This document shows positions 58,201 through 64,000 of a stretch of DNA of 64,000 bases, piece after piece. The DNA comes from a virus, in IMG/VR virus record IMGVR_UViG_3300014499_000004, positions 1 through 64,000 of that record, one strand, 5' to 3'. Position 1 is the first letter of the stretch; each line of letters opens with the position of its first letter. The translations under genes and the position numbers were made by a program. The notes under the pieces are model-generated. The model was not told where the DNA came from. It made no database searches and saw only the letters and a program-made list of their open reading frames with translations.

Positions 58201-58359
58201 ATGTCAAAACACAGTACTGAAAATGGGAAACCAGCACAGAGACTTCAGAAGAGAATAGATGCTTATGAGGACTCTGTTAATGGTAGATCTTCAGGTAGTT
58301 ATCCGCAAAGTGCTAGTATTAGAAATACTTTGCGAAAGCCGGGGAGTAGGAAAAAATGA
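58201..58359 (+). CDS. Small basic protein, 52 aa
   Basis: MSKHSTENGKPAQRLQKRID ... LRKPGSRKK. Basic, Ser-rich, probably nucleic-acid binding. Stop overlaps next ATG. Confidence 0.5.
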   Translation: MSKHSTENGKPAQRLQKRIDAYEDSVNGRSSGSYPQSASIRNTLRKPGSRKK

Positions 58360-58592
58360 TTTGGTGGATTACTGAAAAATTTTACAAAGTTGCTCCATGG
58401 TTTTGGGTAATAGCTACATTTATATGGATAATTAGTGACTTTATCTTATGGTGTCAAGAGAAATCTATTATTAGTTGGGGATCATTTGGCTATTTTATTT
58501 TAATTCTTTTAACAATGTGGATCTTTGAAAGCAATTGGAAAATTTTAGTTGCAAGATCAAATGCTAAAAAAGTATCAAGAAATAGGAGATAA
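58356..58592 (+). CDS. Membrane protein, 78 aa
   Basis: Two hydrophobic segments (WFWVIATFIWIISDFILW and SFGYFILILLTMWIFES) with a basic end. Coupled to the previous gene. No motif. Confidence 0.55.
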   Translation: MIWWITEKFYKVAPWFWVIATFIWIISDFILWCQEKSIISWGSFGYFILILLTMWIFESNWKILVARSNAKKVSRNRR

Positions 58593-58594
58593 CT

Positions 58595-58843
58595 ATGATT
58601 TGTAATAGTCATTGTAGCCATGGTGGAGTTTGTATACTAACAGAAAATCATGAAGAAAAGCATGATAGTCGATACTGTCAGTGGACTGATGAAGAAGCTA
58701 TTAGTAAAGAAGAAGCAGATCAACTGTTCTTACTTGAAGCAAAATTTCAAGGAGCTGAACAAATAGCAGAATTAATGATTGCTATAGAAGATCAACTAAT
58801 GGCTCGTTTAAAAGAGTTAGAAGAAGAAGAAAATAAAAAATAA
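58595..58843 (+). CDS. Cys/His small protein, 82 aa
   Basis: CNSHCSHGGVCILTENHEEK then H ... C-rich, followed by helical acidic tail. This Cys/His arrangement (CSHGGVC...H...H...C.W) is widespread in small phage proteins. No known function. Confidence 0.55.
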   Translation: MICNSHCSHGGVCILTENHEEKHDSRYCQWTDEEAISKEEADQLFLLEAKFQGAEQIAELMIAIEDQLMARLKELEEEENKK

Positions 58844-58850
58844 GTAGTAA

Positions 58851-58894
58851 GGGCAGCTGGTGCGTTAAAGGGAGTTCGTTTCTCCCTTTGCCCA
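58851..58894 (+). ncRNA. tRNA-like minihelix TLE6
   Basis: Acceptor GGGCAG 58851-58856 / TTGCCC 58888-58893, T-arm GGGAG-TTCGTTT-CTCCC (58870-58886), centre 12-13 nt (TGGTG), discriminator A, 3' flank CGATA. T-loop has T instead of A at the fifth position. Confidence 0.65.
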
Positions 58895-58962
58895 CGATAT
58901 TAGCAGTAATGATATGTATAATATCAATTAGTATCAGTAAAGACAGTTAAAAAAGGAGATAT

Positions 58963-59307
58963 ATGAATGATGAAAATATTCAAATAAAAGATTTAACTGA
59001 AATGGAAAGATTAGTTATCGGTAGTTCTATAAATTTTGTTTATAATATTATTAATAGTCAAATTTATCATATAGAACACCATGACCCAGCATTAACAGAA
59101 TTATTAGCTTCTAATGAAATTGCTCAAGAAGATTATATTCTTTTACAAAATTTAAGAGAAGTTACAGAAAAGTTGACTAATTTGTTTGGTAATACACTTT
59201 CTTCATTTTCAGATGAAGAAAAAGAAAGTTTATCAAAACCAGGTATGAAATTAGAATTCTTTTTTCAGGGAATATTTCATGCAATATCATGTGATGACGG
59301 AAATTAA
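58963..59307 (+). CDS. Acidic helical protein, 114 aa
   Basis: MNDENIQIKDLTEMERLVIG; all-helical acidic. Same style group as 57287, 57821 and 59342. No motif. Confidence 0.5.
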   Translation: MNDENIQIKDLTEMERLVIGSSINFVYNIINSQIYHIEHHDPALTELLASNEIAQEDYILLQNLREVTEKLTNLFGNTLSSFSDEEKESLSKPGMKLEFFFQGIFHAISCDDGN

Positions 59308-59341
59308 AACTATAATAAACAATAATATTTAAAGGGAAAAA

Positions 59342-59773
59342 ATGTTAGATGATGAATTTAAAAAGATTGAAGACTTCCTTAAAGTTGGAGGAAATTTAGA
59401 GTTACAAACTCTTCAAAAATTTGAAGAAATAGTAGATGACTTTATTACAAATAAATTTAAAGTGAATTCTAAGGAAAGTTTTTCAACTTTAAATTTACTA
59501 ATTTTTCATAGTTATAGTGAATTTGAAAAAAGTAATGAAAGTATTACAAAAGATTTTGCTATTACTATATTAGTTATTAAAAAACTTATATTAATACTTC
59601 AAAATACAAATGATGAATCTATTTTGAATGAAGAAGATAAAAAAACATATATGCGATTAATAAAAATGTTAATGGGTTCATTTAAGAAAGAAATTGAATC
59701 TCATCTTAATTTCTTTAAGACATTTGCAGAATATATTGATGATATTACTAACTTACTTAGTACTGAAAGCTAA
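59342..59773 (+). CDS. Acidic helical protein, 143 aa
   Basis: Helical, Phe/Lys/Glu-rich (LKVGGNLELQTLQKFEEIVD). Same style group. Followed by TLE7. No motif. Confidence 0.5.
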   Translation: MLDDEFKKIEDFLKVGGNLELQTLQKFEEIVDDFITNKFKVNSKESFSTLNLLIFHSYSEFEKSNESITKDFAITILVIKKLILILQNTNDESILNEEDKKTYMRLIKMLMGSFKKEIESHLNFFKTFAEYIDDITNLLSTES

Positions 59774-59785
59774 AATAAGTTAGTA

Positions 59786-59830
59786 GGGGTTCTGGTGATT
59801 TTATAGTGGGTTCGATTCCCACTGACCCCG
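59786..59830 (+). ncRNA. tRNA-like minihelix TLE7
   Basis: Acceptor GGGGTT 59786-59791 / GACCCC 59824-59829 (one G-T), T-arm GTGGG-TTCGATT-CCCAC (perfect), 14-nt centre containing TGGTG, discriminator G. Confidence 0.7.
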
Positions 59831-59857
59831 CTCAGTAAATAAAAAATAGGAGTTATA

Positions 59858-60127
59858 ATGATAGATCCACAATATAGAAAAGAATATACAAAACAACATT
59901 TTATGAATAATGTTGAAAAAGATGCAGACTACTTAGTAATACTCGAAAAAAGTGATACTTTAAATTGGTCTACTATACCAAGTGTATTTGGAGTATTTGA
60001 AACTGTAGATGAAGCAATTGAATATTTTTTTAGTGAGGATAAGACCGGTAAAAAATGGACCACAATTAGAATATATGATCTTTATGCACCATTCGAAACA
60101 TCAATAATACAAAGTTCATCACGTTAA
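59858..60127 (+). CDS. IYDLYA-family protein, 89 aa
   Basis: Paralogue of 55920 (KQHF ... DYLVI ... WSTIP ... IYDLYA). TLE7 lies just upstream; TLE4 likewise precedes its paralogue, so the arrangement was duplicated. Confidence 0.55.
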   Translation: MIDPQYRKEYTKQHFMNNVEKDADYLVILEKSDTLNWSTIPSVFGVFETVDEAIEYFFSEDKTGKKWTTIRIYDLYAPFETSIIQSSSR

Positions 60128-60152
60128 ATGAGCTAATTACTCACTCATATCC

Positions 60153-60182
60153 TTGATTTTTTATCAAAATTGATGCTATACT
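60153..60182 (+). promoter_or_regulatory. Possible sigma70-type promoter
   Basis: TTGATT, an 18-nt spacer, TATACT, just before the gene at 60213. The first box overlaps an inverted repeat TTGAT/ATCAA. The only decent match I noticed; weak evidence. Confidence 0.35.
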
Positions 60183-60212
60183 ATTAGATATACATTAAGC
60201 AAGGAAATATCT

Positions 60213-60419
60213 ATGAGCACTACGAAAGACAATCGTTTAATCTTTAAAATCAAGAATAGCAATCGTAAAAAGTATTTTACTCAATCTACTGACTCCGAGA
60301 AATATACGGCTCGAAAACTCCGTAAATTCAATAATGGAGCGTTCGGTAGAATGAAATCTCATAATACCAAAAACTATAACAAGATGATTATTGGAACTAG
60401 TTTAGGATCAAAGATGTAA
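60213..60419 (+). CDS. Small basic protein with NGAFG motif, 68 aa
   Basis: MSTTKDNRLIFKIKNSNRKK ... ARKLRKFNNGAFGRMKS; basic throughout; similar to 53643. Probably nucleic-acid binding. Followed by two compact pseudoknots. Confidence 0.5.
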   Translation: MSTTKDNRLIFKIKNSNRKKYFTQSTDSEKYTARKLRKFNNGAFGRMKSHNTKNYNKMIIGTSLGSKM

Positions 60420-60427
60420 TTTACATT

Positions 60428-60455
60428 AGACCCGGATATGTCTCAAAACTATGCC
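60428..60455 (+). ncRNA. Compact pseudoknot RNA PKc12
   Basis: Stem AGAC / GTCT (60428-60431 / 60440-60443). Loop GGATA 60434-60438 pairs with TATGCC 60450-60455 with one bulged G. Linker AAAAC. Second best-effort member. Confidence 0.45.
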
Positions 60456-60491
60456 CCGTAAGGTATGTAATAAATATAATACGATACATCC

Positions 60492-60519
60492 ACGACCTGA
60501 GTATGTCGTTAAAGTGCTC
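60492..60519 (+). ncRNA. Compact pseudoknot RNA PKc13
   Basis: Stem ACGAC / GTCGT (60492-60496 / 60505-60509). Loop GAGTA 60499-60503 pairs with TGCTC 60515-60519. Linker TAAAG. Start of the next gene 30 nt on. Confidence 0.6.
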
Positions 60520-60548
60520 TATTTCTTATATAAAAAAAGGAGTGTAAT

Positions 60549-61151
60549 ATGAAATTACAAACAGTTATAGATAAAGATTATGTACCACAAGTTGGTGATG
60601 TTCTATCTAATGATAAACATTCATGCATAACTATAGAGATGATTTATAAATTAGATAGATATTCATATAGAGTTAATAGGAATTATAATGATGATCTATT
60701 TAAATATGAAGCTCTTAAGAAAGTAATTCGGAGAAAAGAAATTATTTGGAGTCAACACAAATTTGATTTTCAATTATTTCCAGTAACTAGCCCAGCACAC
60801 CGTGGTAATGACGAAGAACAAACTATAGATATACGCAAGAATATAACTTTTCATATATATCTTTTTTATAATGACAACAAACAATATCAGCGATTATACA
60901 ATTCAAAGTATGATTTCCCGCCTCAGCGTAAAAGTAGAGTTATAATAGGTAAAAAAATAATGGTAAGAGTAAATCATAGTTTATGTCGTGAGGAAGTTCC
61001 AGCTGATGAAAAACAATATCATTCATCTGGAAGAGGTTGCTACTATTGGTATGGCAAAAAAGCTACTCCATTAGGTTCTCTTGTAAATCAGAAATTTGTA
61101 TACCATGGTAATATATACTCTGATCTATTAGAGTCGCATGATTGGGACTAA
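60549..61151 (+). CDS. Hypothetical protein, 200 aa
   Basis: Beta-rich, basic, Tyr-rich (YRVNRNYNDDLFKYEALKKV), with one Cys in NHSLCREEVP. Starts after AAAGGAGTG. No family recognised; probably nucleic-acid or protein binding. Confidence 0.5.
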   Translation: MKLQTVIDKDYVPQVGDVLSNDKHSCITIEMIYKLDRYSYRVNRNYNDDLFKYEALKKVIRRKEIIWSQHKFDFQLFPVTSPAHRGNDEEQTIDIRKNITFHIYLFYNDNKQYQRLYNSKYDFPPQRKSRVIIGKKIMVRVNHSLCREEVPADEKQYHSSGRGCYYWYGKKATPLGSLVNQKFVYHGNIYSDLLESHDWD

Positions 61152-61427
61152 ATGAAAGTTAACTTTAATGATGAAGATCATGAGAGTGTAGTAATAGCCA
61201 TGGAAGTTGGTTATCAAGCACTAGCAGATTTAGCAAATTTGTATAAAGAGATCAATAGTGAATTATTAAAACAATTAGCTATCTTTGAGGGTAAATCAGT
61301 TAGAGATATTAAGAAAGATATTAATACTTCTTTATCATTAGATGGTAAAGAAAAAGATTTATTAGCAAAGATTAAAGCATCACAAGAAGTAATAAAAAGA
61401 TATAATAAGTCAAAAAAGGAGAAATAA
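61152..61427 (+). CDS. Helical protein, 91 aa
   Basis: Helical, Lys/Ser-rich end (KRYNKSKKEK). Start right after the previous stop. No motif. Confidence 0.5.
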   Translation: MKVNFNDEDHESVVIAMEVGYQALADLANLYKEINSELLKQLAIFEGKSVRDIKKDINTSLSLDGKEKDLLAKIKASQEVIKRYNKSKKEK

Positions 61428-61628
61428 ATGCCTCAAAGTGAAACATTTTGTTGGATGCATATGAAAGATCATTGTAATCACTGTGAACTTGAACAATTAA
61501 GAAAAATTGTTAAAGATGCAGTTTACAATATTGAATCTGCTGATAGTTTTGGTGATGAATTAGATCCTGATGATTTACTAAAAATACTTAAACGCCCAAT
61601 TAAACCTAGTAACATCATAGAAGAATAA
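61428..61628 (+). CDS. Small zinc protein, 66 aa
   Basis: CWMHMKDHCNHCELEQLRK: Cys/His N-terminus and acidic helical tail. Followed by TLE8 after 4 nt. No known function. Confidence 0.5.
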   Translation: MPQSETFCWMHMKDHCNHCELEQLRKIVKDAVYNIESADSFGDELDPDDLLKILKRPIKPSNIIEE

Positions 61629-61632
61629 CACA

Positions 61633-61675
61633 ACCCCATATGGTATTTACATCTGTTCGATTCAGATGTGGGGTA
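61633..61675 (+). ncRNA. tRNA-like minihelix TLE8
   Basis: Acceptor ACCCCAT 61633-61639 / GTGGGGT 61668-61674 (one T-G), T-arm ATCTG-TTCGATT-CAGAT (perfect), 11-nt centre with ATGGT, discriminator A. The acceptor matches TLE4 almost exactly. Confidence 0.75.
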
Positions 61676-62212
61676 CTTAATCGTAACAAACTTGTAATAT
61701 TAAGTTACTTGCTAATCTAGCTGGTATCAGTTACTCTTTATAATGCCCGTAGGGTTAAAGGGTGCTGGGGTGGGGTAGTAACTCCATAACACTAACTAAT
61801 AGTCAATTGATAGTCATTGTTACTTGTGAAGTAACGTATATCACTAATAGTTAACAGTTAATCAATCAAATATATAACAGTTAGTTATTAATCCCTTAAT
61901 ATTTAAGGTGTAATAGAATCTAAAATAATGTAGTACAGCTCCAAATGGTTATATACCAGTTCGATTCTGGTCTGGAGCACGACTGATAACTGATGGATCT
62001 TCTTTTCTTAGAATAAGTGGAGGGATTACAGGCAGTCTAATAGTATGTACGTTTATCTATTTCTAGCATACTTGATAATAAGGAATAGGGGAATAGTTAT
62101 GGCTATAAACTGTAAATAATAGTACAAGTCTCCAATCATGAGAGGGTGAAAGCTGTGATGTCCTAAGCAAGATAGTAAAAGGCTTATTCGTTCGTATAAA
62201 GGAGGTCGTAAA
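61676..62212 (+). other. Structured intergenic region, no gene seen
   Basis: About 540 nt with TLE9 and GC-rich patches (TGCCCGTAGGGTTAAAGGG). Short pairs such as TAG-TTATGG-CTA precede a TAAACTG segment near 62095-62115, a weak relative of the compact pseudoknots. No frame of merit. Confidence 0.45.
61938..61979 (+). ncRNA. tRNA-like minihelix TLE9
   Basis: Acceptor GCTCCA 61938-61943 / TGGAGC 61973-61978, T-arm ACCAG-TTCGATT-CTGGT (perfect), 10-11-nt centre with ATGGT, discriminator A, 3' flank CGACT. Confidence 0.75.
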
Positions 62213-62431
62213 ATGAGTTATACATCAAAAGACGAAAATTTACTTTGTACTTGTGGTCATACACTGATCGATCATCACATCTCTTATTTGATGGGCGGGT
62301 CAGTATGGGTTGAAGAGTGTGAATTTTATGGTTTTAATGAAAGTAGTGGAATGAAACAAGATGAAAATGGTCAATGGATAGTTCACTGTATGAAATTTAC
62401 CCCAGTTAAGGAAAAAATAAATGGAAATTAA
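62213..62431 (+). CDS. Zinc protein with CGH motif, 72 aa
   Basis: CTCGHTLIDHH ... CEFYGF ... HCMKF. Similar to the left-arm protein at 41990 (CRQCGHFEEDH). Preceded by AAAGGAGG. Overlaps the next gene's start. Metal binding likely. Confidence 0.55.
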   Translation: MSYTSKDENLLCTCGHTLIDHHISYLMGGSVWVEECEFYGFNESSGMKQDENGQWIVHCMKFTPVKEKINGN

Positions 62432-62705
62432 AGTAGGTGAAGGAGTTTGGGAACAAATAGATGAAGATAACTATAAGTTAGTTAGTTTAACTGGTGTTCC
62501 TACAATTCTTCCTAGAATTACTTATTATGTAGGTATTAAAAAAATATTTGATTGTCATGTAGCAGGAGTATCATACTGTGATAAGGCATTTTTTTATGAG
62601 CCTATTACTCAAACCTGTAAAACATTTGCAGGGGCTGCAACATGGGCTCAAGAGAAACTATTAGAAATAGTTAATAGATATGAGAAGGTATTAGGAAATG
62701 GCTAG
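62421..62705 (+). CDS. Hypothetical protein, 94 aa
   Basis: Beta-rich (MEIKVGEGVWEQIDEDNYKL). Overlaps both neighbours. No motif. Confidence 0.5.
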   Translation: MEIKVGEGVWEQIDEDNYKLVSLTGVPTILPRITYYVGIKKIFDCHVAGVSYCDKAFFYEPITQTCKTFAGAATWAQEKLLEIVNRYEKVLGNG

Positions 62706-62871
62706 AACCCACAAACAAATTCGTGAGTATATTAAAGCGCAACGTACTAAAGTATATGAAAAGTATTCTGGTGCTGCATATGAGGATTCAGATTGGTGGC
62801 ATCAGCAGGGTAGTATATATGGTTACGAAGAAGCTCTAGATGATTTAGAACTATTTTTGGATGGTAAATAA
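62698..62871 (+). CDS. Helical protein, 57 aa
   Basis: MARTHKQIREYIKAQRTKVY ... DLELFLDGK; ATG overlaps the previous gene by 8 nt. No motif. Confidence 0.5.
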   Translation: MARTHKQIREYIKAQRTKVYEKYSGAAYEDSDWWHQQGSIYGYEEALDDLELFLDGK

Positions 62872-62872
62872 T

Positions 62873-63076
62873 ATGACACTCTATAAAGTAACTGTTACTA
62901 AAACAGTTGAAGCAACTAGTGGTAGCCCTACATGGCGTGAAGGAACTGCTGAATACTATGTAGAAGAAGAAATTAAAACCTATGGGTTTAATCACTGTGA
63001 AGTAACAGTTGAAGAGGTAACTGATTCTTTTAAAGATGAAGCACTATCTATGGATCGAAATGAGGAGAAGGATTAA
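62873..63076 (+). CDS. Hypothetical protein, 67 aa
   Basis: ATG at 62873 is chosen because GGATGG lies about 10 nt upstream; an earlier ATG at 62861 gives four more residues. Beta-rich (MTLYKVTVTKTVEATSGSPT). Overlaps next start. No motif. Confidence 0.45.
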   Translation: MTLYKVTVTKTVEATSGSPTWREGTAEYYVEEEIKTYGFNHCEVTVEEVTDSFKDEALSMDRNEEKD

Positions 63077-63255
63077 TGAAGAAATTTGTAGCAAACAGTC
63101 GAACTCTTTCAATGGAAGATCCAATTAGAATAGATTTAACTGTAAGTGGAATTAATAGACTTCCTCGTAAGATTAAGAAGAAAATTAAGTCGATGGTTAA
63201 AAGAGTATCTACAGTTGAACTACTAAGCTATATAGTTGGTAATGAAGATGATTAA
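63076..63255 (+). CDS. Small basic protein, 59 aa
   Basis: MKKFVANSRTLSMEDPIRID ... RKIKKKIKSMVKRV: basic helix. Starts in a TAATG overlap after GGAGAAGG. No motif. Confidence 0.5.
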   Translation: MKKFVANSRTLSMEDPIRIDLTVSGINRLPRKIKKKIKSMVKRVSTVELLSYIVGNEDD

Positions 63256-63298
63256 AGATCTTAAAGTAGGAGATAAGGTATGGTTAAAAGGAAAATAA
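63248..63298 (+). CDS. Micro-ORF, 16 aa
   Basis: MIKDLKVGDKVWLKGK looks like the beginning of a small beta-barrel protein and is cut by a stop 1 nt before the next gene. It may be a truncated gene or chance. Low confidence. Confidence 0.25.
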   Translation: MIKDLKVGDKVWLKGK

Positions 63299-63532
63299 AT
63301 GAGAAAGTATCATGTAGGTGATGAAGTAGTTATATGGACTGATCCTGGGTCATATAACTATGGTAGAAAATTTAAGATAACTAATGCATATTTTCAAATG
63401 GTCGATCCATCTAATCCTAAATTAGATAAATTTAGTTATACCATTCAAGATGGTATAACAATTTTACATCGAGATGAAAAAGATTTATATTGGATTCCCT
63501 CAAATACTATTGATAGACCAAAAGGAAAGTAA
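63299..63532 (+). CDS. Small barrel-like protein, 77 aa
   Basis: MRKYHVGDEVVIWTDPGSYN; beta-rich, a VGDxV start as in small barrel proteins. Overlaps the next start. No motif. Confidence 0.5.
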   Translation: MRKYHVGDEVVIWTDPGSYNYGRKFKITNAYFQMVDPSNPKLDKFSYTIQDGITILHRDEKDLYWIPSNTIDRPKGK

Positions 63533-63759
63533 TGGATGAAGAAACACTTGAAGCAATTAAACAAAAGTATGAATTAAGTGTTATTACTGCTTCTTTAGCA
63601 GCAATAACACGATATGAAAAACAGAAACTATTAGAATCAGCAACTTTTGATTTTGACAAATCCAAAAGAGATCATTCTCACGCAGTAGACGATATTAATA
63701 AAAATCGTAAAGAATATGAAAATGCTTTGTACGAATTTTGGGAGATAAATAATGAATGA
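63532..63759 (+). CDS. Helical protein, 75 aa
   Basis: MDEETLEAIKQKYELSVITA; helical, charged coiled-coil style. Coupled at both ends. No motif. Confidence 0.5.
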   Translation: MDEETLEAIKQKYELSVITASLAAITRYEKQKLLESATFDFDKSKRDHSHAVDDINKNRKEYENALYEFWEINNE

Positions 63760-64000
63760 AGAAATGTGGATTAAGTGCACTAAGTGCGGTGTTTCTATTC
63801 CTCCTGAGTTTGAACCAGAATTTACACGAAGACTGGGAGATGAAAAACAATTTGAACAAATTAAAGATGGTGTAAAATTAATCTTTAGCGTTGGTTATGG
63901 AATGTTTACTGATAATCTTACTCAAAGTGATCCAGTCGCATTTTTGTGTCATGACTGTGTAGTGGAACTACTGGAGTTCTTTCCAGAATCATTTAAAAAT
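63752..64000 (+). CDS. Zinc protein (3' end outside window)
   Basis: ATG overlaps the previous stop. CTKCGVSIPPEF near the start and CHDC near residue 70 form a probable zinc pair. 83 codons visible. No family. Confidence 0.5.
   Translation, partial: MNEEMWIKCTKCGVSIPPEFEPEFTRRLGDEKQFEQIKDGVKLIFSVGYGMFTDNLTQSDPVAFLCHDCVVELLEFFPESFKN

Noticed and set aside
1-64000. CRISPR array or integrase/att site
   Set aside because: No regular repeat-spacer pattern and no integrase-like gene seen in the window.
1-64000. Terminase or DNA polymerase
   Set aside because: No matching motifs found; presumably outside the window.

Overview
The window is a segment of a tailed double-stranded DNA phage genome (Caudoviricetes). 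It holds a capsid-like protein, a prohead protease, a portal, lysis-type genes, nucleotide-metabolism genes, many homing endonucleases, phage tRNAs and dozens of very small genes. The DNA is AT-rich. Thr-rich secreted proteins with actinobacterial-style signal peptides and an LPXTG-like tail suggest a Gram-positive, perhaps actinobacterial, host, but no gene proves it. No host gene or second replicon is visible.

Left arm (1 to about 42.25 kb, all minus strand). Reading leftwards in transcription order: small zinc-ribbon genes; a cluster with two membrane/coiled-coil proteins, a GH114-like glycosidase and a mucin-like protein with a sorting-signal-like tail (about 39-41.3 kb); small genes, two nucleoside-deoxyribosyltransferase-like genes and a dNMP-kinase-like fusion (33.9-35.2 kb); a long run of virion-region proteins of unknown role (21.5-33.6 kb), broken up by homing endonucleases and a papain-like peptidase; a permuted NlpC/P60-like peptidase, thioredoxin and a holin candidate (20-21.4 kb); an initiator-like tRNA-Met followed by about 530 nt of structured noncoding DNA; HNH, cytidine/dCMP deaminase and two methyltransferases (16.7-19.1 kb); large unknown proteins, one with a DnaJ-like cysteine cluster; then the head module: a portal split by two LAGLIDADG inteins (4.8-9.5 kb), prohead protease, acidic scaffold-like protein, decoration-like protein, and the start of the major capsid protein, which leaves the window at base 1.

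Centre (42.25-42.93 kb): a divergent intergenic region with three roughly 80-bp repeats and a 17-bp iteron.

Right arm (42.93-64 kb, all plus strand): about 50 small genes, mostly unrecognised, with an AAA+ ATPase, a secreted papain-like peptidase, a receiver-like protein and many zinc-knuckle proteins. Several are internal paralogues. Two complete tRNAs, Asn(GTT) and Arg(TCT), are present.

The most unusual part is what lies between the right-arm genes. I find three recurring RNA elements. (a) Eighteen H-type pseudoknots, usually 15-60 nt upstream of a start codon, in a compact form (13) and a form with a long inserted stem (5). In each, a hairpin loop pairs with a downstream strand that mostly follows a UUARRNCU-like linker. 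The loop and its partner change together between copies, so the pairing covaries. (b) Eight tRNA-like minihelices of 42-53 nt, with an acceptor stem and T-arm but no D-arm or anticodon arm, placed between genes; plus one version with a 131-nt central insert and one divergent version. (c) Larger hairpins and junctions filling several 300-800 nt gaps. My working hypothesis is that the minihelices are processing marks (RNase P/RNase Z type) and the pseudoknots protect or regulate the new 5' ends. This is inference and untested.
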